DNA from: an uncultured Pelagibacteraceae bacterium
GTDB lineage: Bacteria; Pseudomonadota; Alphaproteobacteria; Pelagibacterales; Pelagibacteraceae
Direction: 5' to 3'
NCBI GenBank assembly: GCA_902574525.1
Contig: CACGNQ010000004.1
Location: forward strand, 1-61,319
Length of the DNA stretch: 61,319 nt
Shown piece after piece: positions 1 through 8,974 of the stretch. Under the pieces are notes generated by a model, which saw only the letters and a list, made by a program, of their open reading frames with translations, was not told the DNA's origin and did not search any database. Positions within the stretch are counted from its first letter, which is position 1. Every line of letters begins with the position of its first letter. The translations under genes were made by a program, and so were the position numbers.

Positions 1-2
1 GT

Positions 3-479
3 AATTTAAAAGGTAAATACTCATCAGCATTTATTAACGGAATATTTTCACTAAATACAGACAAACATCATGAAATTAGAACTTCCGTAAATCACTTAGT
101 AGAGAATACAAAAAGTTATCAATTGATTAAAAGTGTACTTGACGATAAATCAAAGTCAGCATATCAAGGAAAAATTTATGTTAATCCCGAAGCTCAAAAG
201 ACAGACGGCTATCAATTAAGCAAATGTATATTATTAGACAAGAATACTGAGTTTAACGCTAAACCTGAATTGGAGATTTACGCTGATGATGTTAAATGCT
301 CTCATGGATCAGCATCTGGAAGTCTTAGCGAAGACTCAATATTTTATTTAAGATCTAGAGGTCTAAATTATAAACAAGCAAAAAAACTATTAATAAGTGG
401 TTTTTTTCTTGATGTGATTGAAAAAATTACAGATGAAGAGGTTAAAAATTATATTAAAGAAATAATGGAATTTAATTAA
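3..479 (+). CDS. sufD: SufD, Fe-S cluster assembly scaffold subunit (3' part)
   Basis: The open frame runs in from the left edge without a start, leaving about 158 C-terminal residues. The KCSHGSASG segment followed by a Ser/Leu-rich SEDSIFYLRSRGL stretch is the characteristic C-terminal core of the SufB/SufD family. The His in it matches the conserved SufD His placed at the SufB-SufD interface. The protein is part of the cytoplasmic SufBCD scaffold that assembles Fe-S clusters. Its stop overlaps the sufS start by one base, so it belongs to the same operon. An internal ATG at 123 is not the true start, because the frame is open and conserved upstream of it. Confidence 0.9.
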   Translation, partial: NLKGKYSSAFINGIFSLNTDKHHEIRTSVNHLVENTKSYQLIKSVLDDKSKSAYQGKIYVNPEAQKTDGYQLSKCILLDKNTEFNAKPELEIYADDVKCSHGSASGSLSEDSIFYLRSRGLNYKQAKKLLISGFFLDVIEKITDEEVKNYIKEIMEFN

Positions 480-1696
480 TGAATATAGACAATATAAAAA
501 AACAATTTCCTATTTTTAATAATAAAGTTCATAACAATGATTTAGTGTATTTAGATAGCGCTAATTCATCTCAAAAACCTCAAGTTGTTGTTGATAGAAT
601 TTACGATTTTTATACTAAGGAATTTTCAAACGTTGGAAGAAGTGTTCATTATTTAGCAGTCGCAGCAACAAATTTATATGAAAATACAAGATCAATGATG
701 CAAAAATATATCAATGCAAAAGATCCTAATGAAATAGTATTTACTAAGGGAGCAACAGAGGCAATCAATTTAGTAGCAAATACTTTTGGGCAGAAATTTT
801 TAGAGGAAGGAGATGAAATTCTTCTTACAGAATTAGAACATCATTCAAACTATGTTCCATGGCATTACTTGAGAAAACTAAAAGGTATTAAAATTAATTT
901 TGCAGAAATAAATAACGATGGTGAAATTACAATTGAAAGCATAGAAAAAAGCATAACTCCTAAAACAAAAATGATAGCAATTACGCACCTCTCAAATGTT
1001 ACAGGTGCAATATTACCCATTAAAGAGATAACGTCTTTAGCCCATTCTAAAAATATTCCAATTCTAATAGATGGTTGCCAAGGAGCACCGCATTTAAAAT
1101 TAGATATGCAAGACATAGATTGTGATTTTTATGCAATATCATGTCATAAAATGTATGGTCCAACTGGTTTAGGAGTTCTTTACGCAAAAAAAAAATGGCT
1201 TGAAGCTTTGCCACCATATCAAGGCGGTGGAGGAATGATAAGAGAAGTTAAAAAAGAGGGTATATCTTTTGGTGACCTTCCAAATAAATATGAAGCGGGA
1301 ACAATGGCAACTGCTCAAGTAATTGCATTCGGAGAATCAATTAAATTTCTTAATCAAATAGGAATTGAAAATATAGAAAAGCATGAAAGTGAATTAACGA
1401 AATATGGCGAAGAAGTTTTAAGAAAAAATAATTCTGTTAAATTAGTAGGTAATCCAAAAAACAAAGGATCGGTATTGTCTTTTACCTTAGACGGAATACA
1501 TGCTCATGATATTGCAACTATTTTAGATGAAGATGGAGTTGCTATTCGAGCGGGGCACCATTGTTGCCAGATACTGCATGATAAATTAGGATTGACAGCA
1601 ACTGCAAGAGCTTCATTAGGAGTTTACAATACTAAAGAAGATTTAGATAAATTAAATGAGTCAATAAATAACTGTAAAAAAATTTTTGATAGATAA
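479..1696 (+). CDS. sufS: SufS, group II cysteine desulfurase
   Basis: PLP enzyme of 405 aa, the usual length for SufS. It mobilises sulfane sulfur from cysteine for Fe-S assembly. The PLP lysine is K224 in SCHKMYGPTG, and the persulfide-forming Cys is C362 in RAGHHCCQ. C363 directly after it is unusual, since Ala is common there. The HxxN and TKGATEAINLVA cofactor-binding segments are also present. It overlaps sufD by one base at the 5' end and sufU by one base at the 3' end, so translation is probably coupled along sufD-sufS-sufU-sufT-sufA. Confidence 0.95.
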   Translation: MNIDNIKKQFPIFNNKVHNNDLVYLDSANSSQKPQVVVDRIYDFYTKEFSNVGRSVHYLAVAATNLYENTRSMMQKYINAKDPNEIVFTKGATEAINLVANTFGQKFLEEGDEILLTELEHHSNYVPWHYLRKLKGIKINFAEINNDGEITIESIEKSITPKTKMIAITHLSNVTGAILPIKEITSLAHSKNIPILIDGCQGAPHLKLDMQDIDCDFYAISCHKMYGPTGLGVLYAKKKWLEALPPYQGGGGMIREVKKEGISFGDLPNKYEAGTMATAQVIAFGESIKFLNQIGIENIEKHESELTKYGEEVLRKNNSVKLVGNPKNKGSVLSFTLDGIHAHDIATILDEDGVAIRAGHHCCQILHDKLGLTATARASLGVYNTKEDLDKLNESINNCKKIFDR

Positions 1697-2166
1697 TGAA
1701 TTTAAAAGAATTATACCAAGAAATCATCTTAGACCACGGGAAAAACCCTAGGAATTTAAAAAAAACAGAGAATTTCAACAAAGATGCAAAAGGACACAAT
1801 CCCTTATGTGGAGATAAGGTTCATGTTTTTTTAAAGATTGACGAAAATAAAAATATTTCAGATATATCTTTTGAAGGTAGTGGATGCGCTATATCAATGG
1901 CTTCGGCTTCCATAATGACAGATTTAATGAAGGAAAAAAAAGAAAATGAAGTTAAAGAATTAGTAGATGATTTCTTAAAAATGATTAAGGATAGCCCAGA
2001 AATGAAAAGTAAAATCATAAGTGATGATGAAAAAACTAAATTAATGTCTCTTTCTGGAGTTAAACAATATCCTATGAGGGTAAAATGTGCTACTTTGGCG
2101 TGGCATACTTTGACATCAGCAATGAATAACTCTCAAGAGGAAATAAATACAGAGAAGTTTGATTAA
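1696..2166 (+). CDS. sufU: SufU/IscU-type Fe-S assembly protein
   Basis: 156-aa NifU_N-family protein. The three conserved cysteines are present at C38 (NPLCGD), C64 (GSGCAIS) and C131 (VKCATLAW), with the adjacent Asp at 40. The length and the insert around residues 75-120 resemble SufU rather than IscU. In SUF systems of this type the protein accepts persulfide sulfur from SufS, either as zinc-dependent sulfurtransferase or scaffold. It starts on the last base of the sufS stop and is followed by sufT almost without spacing. The family call is secure. Whether it is a sulfurtransferase or a scaffold cannot be read from the sequence. Confidence 0.9.
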   Translation: MNLKELYQEIILDHGKNPRNLKKTENFNKDAKGHNPLCGDKVHVFLKIDENKNISDISFEGSGCAISMASASIMTDLMKEKKENEVKELVDDFLKMIKDSPEMKSKIISDDEKTKLMSLSGVKQYPMRVKCATLAWHTLTSAMNNSQEEINTEKFD

Positions 2167-2167
2167 A

Positions 2168-2467
2168 ATGGAACTTAAAGAACAAATAATTAATGAAATA
2201 AAGAAGATTTATGACCCTGAAATACCAGTTAATATTTACGAGCTTGGGTTAATTTATGATATAAATGTAGATAAAGATAATATGGTTAAAATTAAAATGA
2301 CCCTTACAACACCAAATTGCCCAGTTGCTGAGAGCTTGCCAAAAGAGGTTAAGGAGAGTGTAAAAGAAGTTAAGAATGTTAAAGATGTTGAATTAGATCT
2401 AGTCTGGGATCCACCGTGGGATAAATCTATGATGTCTGAAGCTGCTAAATTGGAACTTAATTTATGA
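2168..2467 (+). CDS. sufT: SufT / MIP18-family (DUF59) Fe-S protein maturation factor
   Basis: 99-aa DUF59 protein. The DPEIPVNIYELGLIY segment near residues 16-30 and the TTPNCPV motif with the conserved Cys near residue 50 define the family, which assists Fe-S cluster assembly or transfer. The ATG at 2168, one base after the sufU stop, is preferred over a TTG three codons upstream because DUF59 proteins align from the MELKEQ helix. It sits inside the suf operon, which supports the assignment. The stop overlaps the next ATG by four bases (ATGA). Confidence 0.88.
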   Translation: MELKEQIINEIKKIYDPEIPVNIYELGLIYDINVDKDNMVKIKMTLTTPNCPVAESLPKEVKESVKEVKNVKDVELDLVWDPPWDKSMMSEAAKLELNL

Positions 2468-2794
2468 CACAAATTATTACACTCAGCGATAGAGCTGCGG
2501 AAAGGATCAAAGAAATAATGTCAAAAGATAACTCTTCTTTTGGTGTGAGAGTAGGAGTTAAAAGCGGTGGTTGTGCAGGTATGGCCTATATAATGGAATA
2601 CGCAAAAGAAAAAAAAACCTAATGACGAGATGATAGAAGACAAAGGTGTAAAAGTATTTATTGATCCTGCTGCAGTTATGTATTTGTTAGGTACCCAAAT
2701 GGATTATAAAAAAGATAAATTTTCATCATCTTTCGTCTTCAATAATCCAAATGAAACTGAACGTTGCGGCTGCGGAGAGTCTTTTAAAATATAG
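2464..2794 (+). pseudogene. sufA: SufA/IscA (HesB family) interrupted by a frameshift in an A9 run
   Basis: The first frame (2464-2622) encodes about 52 aa ending in a premature TAA. It carries the HesB signature VGVKSGGCAGM with the first ligand Cys. The rest of the protein lies in the next frame from about 2618 to 2794. That part contains VFIDPAAVMYLLG and the final CGCGESF with the other two ligand cysteines. Removing one A from the nine-A tract at 2609-2617 restores one continuous A-type carrier of about 109 aa. Both halves are well conserved, so this is a recent mutation, a homopolymer sequencing error, or a gene rescued by slippage. It is the terminal gene of the suf operon. Confidence 0.85.
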
Positions 2795-2852
2795 TATCCA
2801 TTTTGAGCATATCAGCTTTGCGTAAAACGCATATCTATTGTAAAGTTATAAC

Positions 2853-3023
2853 ATGAATGTTTTTGAATTTAGAAATTTGCTACAAACTGAGGATAAGAAA
2901 GAGAGAAGAATGTCTTTTTTTCGTAAACTTATTAGATCAGTTGATGTTGGAGCAAATGGAACACAAGATTACGTTGTTAAGAACGGGCCTGGTAAAAACA
3001 AAATTGCTTCTACCAGACAATAA
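2853..3023 (+). CDS. Small basic hypothetical protein (56 aa)
   Basis: An ATG at 2853 opens a 56-codon frame rich in Lys and Arg, with an ERRMSFFRKLIRSVD segment in the middle and a soluble, Gly/Asn-rich tail. An alternative start is the internal ATG at 2910 (MSFFRKL). I do not recognise the family and see no membrane segment or cysteines. It lies in the plus-strand gap between sufA and the convergent glnA, ending 7 bases before the glnA stop. That arrangement fits a real gene in such a compact genome but does not prove it. Confidence 0.45.
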   Translation: MNVFEFRNLLQTEDKKERRMSFFRKLIRSVDVGANGTQDYVVKNGPGKNKIASTRQ

Positions 3024-3029
3024 TTTTAT

Positions 3030-4436
3030 TTAACAACTGTAATACATATCAAACTCAATTGGGTGAGGAGTGTGTTCAAAATTATGAATTTCCTCAAACT
3101 TAAGAGCTATATAGGCATCTATCTGATCATCTGTGAAAACTCCTCCTTCAGTTAGGAATTTTCTATCTTTATCCAAACTTTCCATTGCCTCTCTTAAAGA
3201 TCCGCAAACTGTTGGAATTTTTTTAACTTCATCTTCTGATAATGCATAAAGATCTTTGTCAAAAGATTTACCTGGATCGATTTTATTTTTAATACCATCT
3301 AGGCCCGCCATTAACATAGCGGCAAAAGTTAAATACGGATTACCAGCTGCGTCTCCAAATCTTACTTCACATCTTGCAGCTTTCTTACTTAAAGTAATAG
3401 GTATTCTACATGAAGCTGATCTGTTTCTAGCAGAATATGCTAAAAGAACTGGTGCCTCAAAACCTGGAATTAATCTTTTATAACTATTTGTTGTTGCATT
3501 TGAAAATGCATTTATAGCTTTTGCATGTTTTAAAATTCCACCAATGTAGTTTAAAGCAATGTCTGACAATCCTGCGTATTTATCACCAGAAAATAAAGCT
3601 GTATTACCTTTCCATATTGATTGGTGAACGTGCATTCCTGATCCATTATCACCTTTAACAGGCTTCGGCATAAAAGTAGCTGTTTTCCCGAATGAATGTG
3701 AAACCATATGCACTGCATATTTATATAACTGCAAATTATCTGCTTGATCTACCAAAGTTCCAAAATACATTCCAAGCTCGTGCTGACTTGGAGCAACTTC
3801 ATGGTGGTGTTTTTCAACTTTTATACCCATGTCTCTCATGGCTTTTAAATATTCACTTCTCATATCTTGAGCACTGTCAACTGGTGGCACTGGGAAGTAT
3901 CCACCTTTCACTCCAGGTCTATGTCCCATATTACCGTTAGGATAATCTTTTCCTGTATTGTATGGGCCTTCAGTACTATCTATTTTAAAACCTGTTTCGT
4001 TCATTTCATTTTTGTATTTTACATCGTCAAAAACAAAGAATTCTGCTTCTGGTCCAAAAAATGCTTTATCACCAATTCCTGATTTTTTAAGGTAAGCTTC
4101 TGCTTTTTTTGCAGTACCTCGAGGATCTCTTTCATAAGGATCTTTTTTAATCGCATCCATAACATCACAAAAAATATTTAATGTATTGTGGGAAGTGAAA
4201 GGATCAATCACTGTTCTTGATAAATCAGGCTTTAAAATCATATCTGATTCATTAATTGCTTTCCATCCAGCAATTGAAGAACCATCAAAAAAAATTCCAT
4301 CATTTAGCATTTCATCGTCAACAACTGTTGTATCCATTGTTACATGCTGCAACTTTCCCCTTGGATCGGTGAATCTTAAATCTACGTATTCAATATCTTT
4401 ATCTTTTATCAATTTTAAAACATCATTAGCGCTCAT
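3030..4436 (-). CDS. glnA: Glutamine synthetase type I
   Basis: 468 aa, the normal length for bacterial GSI. It makes glutamine from glutamate, ammonia and ATP, the main entry of ammonium into the cell. Visible elements are the N-terminal beta-grasp region, FDGSSIAGW near residue 50, the metal-binding PEAEFF, the [11 protein letters not shown]/metal segment, and [10 protein letters not shown]. Tyr397 in [12 protein letters not shown] is at the position adenylylated by GlnE in other proteobacteria, so post-translational control is possible. It stands alone on the minus strand, with a short dyad about 80 bp upstream. Confidence 0.97.
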   Translation of the reverse strand: MSANDVLKLIKDKDIEYVDLRFTDPRGKLQHVTMDTTVVDDEMLNDGIFFDGSSIAGWKAINESDMILKPDLSRTVIDPFTSHNTLNIFCDVMDAIKKDPYERDPRGTAKKAEAYLKKSGIGDKAFFGPEAEFFVFDDVKYKNEMNETGFKIDSTEGPYNTGKDYPNGNMGHRPGVKGGYFPVPPVDSAQDMRSEYLKAMRDMGIKVEKHHHEVAPSQHELGMYFGTLVDQADNLQLYKYAVHMVSHSFGKTATFMPKPVKGDNGSGMHVHQSIWKGNTALFSGDKYAGLSDIALNYIGGILKHAKAINAFSNATTNSYKRLIPGFEAPVLLAYSARNRSASCRIPITLSKKAARCEVRFGDAAGNPYLTFAAMLMAGLDGIKNKIDPGKSFDKDLYALSEDEVKKIPTVCGSLREAMESLDKDRKFLTEGGVFTDDQIDAYIALKFEEIHNFEHTPHPIEFDMYYSC

Positions 4437-4513
4437 ATTTATCCCTTTAATTAATTATGGTTTCTTATCAAATAAAAATATATTAATATCCCTTATTATA
4501 TTGATATCTCCTA

Positions 4514-4524
4514 TGCAATTTGCA
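4514..4524. promoter_or_regulatory. 11-bp dyad upstream of glnA
   Basis: TGCAA-T-TTGCA is a perfect 5-1-5 inverted repeat about 80 bp upstream of the glnA start, in the 138-bp divergent space between glnA and the YbaK-type gene. NtrC half-sites contain TGCA, but the spacing here is far shorter than a classical NtrC site. It can only be offered as a candidate operator. Confidence 0.25.
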
Positions 4525-4574
4525 CATAGATTTTAACCTAAGTTATTAATATTTTACAAACAATTATTAGTTGT

Positions 4575-5057
4575 ATGGACAATCTATTGAACAAAGAACC
4601 AGTAAAAAGAGCCCAAGAACATCTCAAAAACTTCGATGAAAATAGAAAAATCACAGTCTTGGAAGAAACAGCAAGAACTGCTCAAGATGCATCTAAAGCA
4701 CTAAAATGTGAGGTGGGAGCTATAGTTAAAAGTTTATTATTTAGAGCAGGGGATGGGTTCATTTTATGTCTAGTTTCGGGTGATAAGAAATGTTCATTAA
4801 ACAAACTTAAGAAAATTACTCAAAAAAATGATTTGTGTATGGCTACGCCTGATGAAGTAAAAACTCAAACAGGATACACAATTGGGGGAGTATCTCCTGT
4901 AGGTTTGATAAATAAAATAGAAATATTTATGGATAGTTCTTTAGAAAGATTTAATAAGCTTTATGCTGCAGCAGGACACCCAAACTGTATTTTCGAAATT
5001 AATTTTAAAGAATTAAACACAATAACTTCATCAAAAATAATGGAGATTACCGAGTGA
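4575..5057 (+). CDS. YbaK/EbsC-type aminoacyl-tRNA deacylase
   Basis: 160-aa single-domain protein of the YbaK/ProX family, which hydrolyses mischarged aminoacyl-tRNAs in trans. Family features are the KSLLFRAGDGFILCLVSGDKK core with the conserved Lys near residue 50, and the GYTIGGVSPVG loop around residue 97 with the catalytic-loop glycines. The C-terminal AAGHPNCIFEI segment is also typical. Substrate (Cys-tRNAPro or other) cannot be decided. The stop overlaps the GTG start of the following transporter by four bases, so the two are cotranscribed. Confidence 0.85.
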   Translation: MDNLLNKEPVKRAQEHLKNFDENRKITVLEETARTAQDASKALKCEVGAIVKSLLFRAGDGFILCLVSGDKKCSLNKLKKITQKNDLCMATPDEVKTQTGYTIGGVSPVGLINKIEIFMDSSLERFNKLYAAAGHPNCIFEINFKELNTITSSKIMEITE

Positions 5058-5929
5058 GAAAACCAACTATAATTGATTATTCTCTTTTATGTTTTTTAGC
5101 TCTTATATGGTCATCTGCATTTTTTAATATTAAGATAGCAACCGAGTCCTTTGGACCAGTAACAATTGCTTTTTTAAGAGTCTTTTTAGCGTCTATTCCA
5201 TTAATAATTTTATGTAATTATAAAAAAATTAAAATTGAAGTTTTTTCAAAGGATTGGTACTGGTTTGCATTAATTGGATTTGTTAATCTTGTAATCCCAT
5301 TTTTTTTTATTTCTTATGGAATAAAAGCCGTTCAAAGTAATTTAGCTGCAATACTTATGTCAAGTACACCTTTGACGTCAACAATTTTAGGACATTATTT
5401 TACAAAGTATGAAAAATTCAATTTAATTAAAACTATTGGAGTTTTAATTGGTTTTTCAGGAATTGTTTATTTATTTTCAGATAATATTTTAATAAATGAA
5501 AATAATTTTTATTCTGCAATAATAATTTTGTTAGGTGCCACAGGTTATGTTGTGGGAGGTGTTCTTACTTTGAAAATAAGTAATAAAAAAAATGAAAATG
5601 TTACAACGTCAATATGTATTTGGGCTTCAATAATACTTTTACCTTTAACTTTAATTTTCGAACAACCCTGGAACAGTATTCCAAGCACAATTTCAGTCAT
5701 ATCTGTGATTTATCTTGGTTTAGTATCAACCGGTCTTGCATGGTTGTTGAGATTTTCAATTTTAAAAAAAAATGGTCTGATTTTTCAGTCGCAGGTATCC
5801 TTTTTAATACCAATTTTTGGAATAGTTTTAGGTTATATTTTTCTAAATGAATTAATTACCCCAAAAATAATTGTTTCAGTGGTGTTAGTGCTTATTGGAA
5901 TTTATTTAGCAAAAAGATCAAACGATTAG
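5054..5929 (+). CDS. EamA/DMT-family transporter
   Basis: 291 aa with ten hydrophobic helices arranged as two EamA repeats. The first starts with FLALIWSSAFFNIKIA and the second around residue 150. DMT proteins export amino acids or other small metabolites across the inner membrane, and the substrate cannot be predicted. The GTG start at 5054 overlaps the upstream deacylase stop (GTGA). It is one of three members of this family in the window (also at 9361 and 16110). Confidence 0.88.
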   Translation: MRKPTIIDYSLLCFLALIWSSAFFNIKIATESFGPVTIAFLRVFLASIPLIILCNYKKIKIEVFSKDWYWFALIGFVNLVIPFFFISYGIKAVQSNLAAILMSSTPLTSTILGHYFTKYEKFNLIKTIGVLIGFSGIVYLFSDNILINENNFYSAIIILLGATGYVVGGVLTLKISNKKNENVTTSICIWASIILLPLTLIFEQPWNSIPSTISVISVIYLGLVSTGLAWLLRFSILKKNGLIFQSQVSFLIPIFGIVLGYIFLNELITPKIIVSVVLVLIGIYLAKRSND

Positions 5930-5937
5930 AATAAATT

Positions 5938-6852
5938 TTATTTTAATTCTGATAAAACAGAAATATGTTTAGGCCCAGTTTCACAGCATCCACCAAGTAT
6001 AGTGGCTCCACTATCGACAAATTTTTTACCTAAATTTTTAAATATTTCTTCTGACACTTCTCTTTTTCCCATAACAGTATTTAAGTTAACTGCATCTTCA
6101 TTGAATTTAGCTCTATTAATCATTCTCACTGGAGATGGCTCATCATCACCCCAAAGATTAACTTTATAGCCAAAAGGCAAATTGTGTGCCTTTAAATCAT
6201 TTATAGAATTCTCAGCAATTTCAATCGAGACACATGATGCAATTATACCTATCCAATTAGGACTTTTATACCTTTTGATCATTTCACCTACGGTTTCACC
6301 AGATGGAAGTTTTCCATTTTTTAGTAAATGTATACCCACTAAAATAGGTTTATTTGTTTGTTCAATTATCTCTGAAGCTATGTCTATTTCTTTTCCACTT
6401 GATACAACATCCAGATAAAAGAAATCGACAAAATCTTTTATACAATTAATTTGATCGTAAAAATTTTCATGTATAATTTTGTCGTTTCTATTATCTGCTT
6501 TATAAGTGTCAGATTGTGCCGGTATACTACCTGCTATTAAAATTTCCTTTTTTGATTTTTCTTTTGCTTTTAATGCAAGTTCACAAGCTTTTTTATTAGC
6601 AAATTCGAATAAATCATTTACTTTGTTTTGTTCCATTCTAATTCTTCTACTTGAGAAATTCGTTGTAACAATTACTTCCGCACCAGCTTTTATGTATGCT
6701 GAATGGATATCAACTATTAAGTCATGATATTTTTTATCTAACACAGCGCTCGTCGACCAAAGTGTTCCTTTGGATACAAGTCCTCGAGCATGCAATTCCT
6801 GGCCCATTCCACCATCAAGAATTCTAACTTTTTTAAAAAAATTTTTATCCAT
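5938..6852 (-). CDS. Homocysteine S-methyltransferase-family protein
   Basis: 304-aa TIM-barrel protein of the zinc-dependent homocysteine methyltransferase family (MmuM/BhmT-like). It starts with the typical ILDGGMGQELHARG. Zinc-ligand cysteines are in IASCVS near residue 205 and in GGCCETGP at C289-C290. The family transfers a methyl group from a donor such as S-methylmethionine or betaine to homocysteine. The donor is not evident here. It is a lone minus-strand gene convergent with the DMT gene. I looked for a SAM riboswitch in the 95 bp upstream and could not identify one. Confidence 0.82.
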   Translation of the reverse strand: MDKNFFKKVRILDGGMGQELHARGLVSKGTLWSTSAVLDKKYHDLIVDIHSAYIKAGAEVIVTTNFSSRRIRMEQNKVNDLFEFANKKACELALKAKEKSKKEILIAGSIPAQSDTYKADNRNDKIIHENFYDQINCIKDFVDFFYLDVVSSGKEIDIASEIIEQTNKPILVGIHLLKNGKLPSGETVGEMIKRYKSPNWIGIIASCVSIEIAENSINDLKAHNLPFGYKVNLWGDDEPSPVRMINRAKFNEDAVNLNTVMGKREVSEEIFKNLGKKFVDSGATILGGCCETGPKHISVLSELK

Positions 6853-7019
6853 AATTTATTAAAATAATTTCCACGTGAAACTCAAACAAAACTACCAATT
6901 GAATCAAGTTTACTCAATTTTTTAATCATAAAAATATCAATTAGAAGTTGAAAAATATTTTGGTGGTTTACTTTGCTATCAAAAGTTGTTCTAATTTAAA
7001 TATTAAAAATGGAGGAAAC

Positions 7020-8564
7020 ATGAGCGCAGAAGCAATGAAAGTGTCTTCAGTTCTAGATACCTCTCATCTTAAGGTAAAATTTCCGTTTAAAGCAAAATAC
7101 GGAAACTACATTAACGGTAAATTTGTAGAACCTAAATCAGGCAAATATTTTGATAATGTTAGCCCGATATCTAATGAGAAAATCTGTTCAGTTGCACGTT
7201 CAAATGAAAAAGACGTGGAAGCGGCATTAGATGCTGCACACGCTGCTTTCCCAGAATGGGGAAAGACCGACATCACAACTAGATCAAATATCTTAAATAA
7301 AATTGCTGATGTCTTAGAAAAAAATCTAAACTTGTTAGCAGTAGCTGAATGTTTAGATAACGGAAAACCTATCAGAGAATGTATGGCGGCGGATTTGCCA
7401 TTAGTAATTGATCATTGGAGATATTTTGCTGGAGTGATTAGAGCAGAAGAAGGCTCTATTGCAGAGATAAGTAATAATCAATACTCATACAACTTTCATG
7501 AGCCATTAGGAGTAGTTGGTCAGATAGTTCCATGGAATTTCCCATTGTTGATGGCAACATGGAAATTAGCACCAGCTCTTGCCGCAGGAAACTGTTCGGT
7601 TTTAAAACCAGCTGAACAAACACCAGCATCAATTATGGTAATGATGGAACTTATTGGAGACTTATTACCTCCAGGAGTTGTAAACATTGTTAGTGGTTTT
7701 GGATTAGAGGCAGGTAAACCTTTAGCTTCATCTAAAAGAGTTGCTAAAGTTGCATTTACTGGCGAAACAACAACTGGAAGATTGATTATGCAGTATGCTG
7801 CACAAAATATCATTCCAATAACTTTGGAACTAGGTGGTAAATCACCTAACATTTTCTTTGAGGATGTCATGGATAAAGATGATGATTTCTTTGATAAATG
7901 TATTGAAGGTTTTGTAATGTTCAATCTAAACCAAGGTGAGGTATGTACTTGTCCAAGTAGAGCCCTAATACAAGAGTCTATCTATGATAAATTCATGGAA
8001 AGAGCTATTGCAAGAACAAAGGCAGTTGTACAAGATAACCCTTTAAAAATGGAGACAATGATTGGAGCTCAAGCGTCTGTAGAGCAAATGGAGAAGATTA
8101 AATCTTATCTAGAGCTTGGAAAAAAAGAGGGCGCAAAGGTTCTTACAGGAGGAAGTGTTGGTAAACTTAATAGTGGATTGGAAAAAGGTAACTATATCCA
8201 ACCAACTATTTTTGAGGCTAATAATAGCATGAGAATCTCACAAGAAGAGATTTTTGGCCCTGTAGTATCTGTGATTAAATTTAAAGACGAAGCAGAAGCA
8301 CTGAAAATTGCTAATGATACTCTTTATGGTTTAGGAGCAGCTGTATGGACTAGAAATGGAAATATAGCTCATAGAATGGGTAGAGAAATACAAGCGGGAA
8401 TAGTATGGACTAATTGTTATCATGCTTATCCAGCTCACTCACCATTTGGAGGATACAAACAATCTGGAGTTGGAAGAGAAACTCATAAAATGATGCTTAA
8501 TCATTACAGACAGAATAAGAACTTACATGTCTCTTATGCTGAGAAAAAATTAGGCTTCTTTTAA
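7020..8564 (+). CDS. NAD(P)-dependent aldehyde dehydrogenase (AldB/ExaC type)
   Basis: 514 aa from the ATG at 7020, which follows a clear GGAGGA ribosome site. A longer in-frame extension to 6948 lacks any such signal and is rejected. ALDH core elements are [12 protein letters not shown], the TGETTTGR cofactor loop, ELGGKSPN with the general base Glu, and the catalytic Cys in [11 protein letters not shown]. The EVCTCPS context and the neighbouring DUF779 gene are typical of AldB/ExaC-type acetaldehyde or broad-range aldehyde dehydrogenases. It oxidises aldehydes to acids in the cytoplasm. Confidence 0.92.
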   Translation: MSAEAMKVSSVLDTSHLKVKFPFKAKYGNYINGKFVEPKSGKYFDNVSPISNEKICSVARSNEKDVEAALDAAHAAFPEWGKTDITTRSNILNKIADVLEKNLNLLAVAECLDNGKPIRECMAADLPLVIDHWRYFAGVIRAEEGSIAEISNNQYSYNFHEPLGVVGQIVPWNFPLLMATWKLAPALAAGNCSVLKPAEQTPASIMVMMELIGDLLPPGVVNIVSGFGLEAGKPLASSKRVAKVAFTGETTTGRLIMQYAAQNIIPITLELGGKSPNIFFEDVMDKDDDFFDKCIEGFVMFNLNQGEVCTCPSRALIQESIYDKFMERAIARTKAVVQDNPLKMETMIGAQASVEQMEKIKSYLELGKKEGAKVLTGGSVGKLNSGLEKGNYIQPTIFEANNSMRISQEEIFGPVVSVIKFKDEAEALKIANDTLYGLGAAVWTRNGNIAHRMGREIQAGIVWTNCYHAYPAHSPFGGYKQSGVGRETHKMMLNHYRQNKNLHVSYAEKKLGFF

Positions 8565-8580
8565 ACAAACAATATATAAT

Positions 8581-8605
8581 GGCCCATGATTCGACATCAT
8601 GGGCC
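8581..8605 (+). other. Perfect 10-bp stem hairpin between ALDH and DUF779 genes
   Basis: GGCCCATGAT, five-base loop TCGAC, then ATCATGGGCC. The stem is perfect and unusually GC-rich for this DNA. It starts 17 bp after the ALDH stop and ends 12 bp before the preferred DUF779 start. There is no T-run on the 3' side, so it is more likely a processing, stability or partial read-through element than a strong intrinsic terminator. An ATG inside the right arm (8599) would be hidden in the stem. Confidence 0.75.
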
Positions 8606-8616
8606 GTAATTTAAAA

Positions 8617-8967
8617 ATGAAAGTATCAGCAACACACTCTGCATTGAATCTTCTATCAGAACTTCAGGAAAAATATGGTGAAAAATTAATGTTCCACCAG
8701 TCTGGTGGTTGTTGCGATGGAAGTGCTCCTATGTGTTTTCAAGAAGGTGAATTTCCACTTGGTGATAATGATATAAAATTAGGAGAAATAGGTGGAGTTC
8801 CTTTTTACATGAACGGAGATCAATATGAAAAATGGAAACATACTGATCTTACAATTGATGCTGTAAGTGGGATAGGTGGCATGTTCTCATTAGATAATGG
8901 AACAGGTCGCAGATTTCTGACTAAATCAGAAATCTGCTTAGTCGTCGATAACGAACAAAAAAAATAA
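8617..8967 (+). CDS. DUF779 protein associated with aldehyde dehydrogenase
   Basis: 116 aa. The QSGGCCDGSAPMCF segment near residues 29-42 and the IGGVPFYM and GTGRRFLT segments identify DUF779. This family is regularly encoded beside AldB-type aldehyde dehydrogenases, but its function is not established. The conserved cysteines suggest metal or redox chemistry (inference). The ATG at 8617 (MKVSATHS) is preferred to the ATG at 8599, which lies within the hairpin arm and adds six atypical residues. Confidence 0.85.
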   Translation: MKVSATHSALNLLSELQEKYGEKLMFHQSGGCCDGSAPMCFQEGEFPLGDNDIKLGEIGGVPFYMNGDQYEKWKHTDLTIDAVSGIGGMFSLDNGTGRRFLTKSEICLVVDNEQKK

Positions 8968-8974
8968 ATCTTCT

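Noticed and set aside
865..1116. Minus-strand open frame within sufS
   Set aside because: It is contained in the conserved sufS frame and has no recognisable features.
5900..5950. Hairpin AGAAT...ATTCT between the DMT and methyltransferase genes
   Set aside because: The stem is five A/T-rich pairs and could be chance in DNA of this composition.
6853..6947. Possible SAM-type riboswitch ahead of the homocysteine methyltransferase gene
   Set aside because: SAR11 genomes carry such switches before some methionine genes, but I could not match a known core here. Only a small TTTC-ACGTG-GAAA hairpin is visible, which is not enough.
6948..7019. N-terminal extension of the aldehyde dehydrogenase
   Set aside because: The 24 extra residues are not ALDH-like and a clear GGAGGA ribosome site directs the start at 7020.
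7520..7924. Minus-strand open frame of 134 codons inside the aldehyde dehydrogenase
   Set aside because: It lies fully inside a well-conserved gene and its residues show no domain. It is a shadow of the opposite strand.
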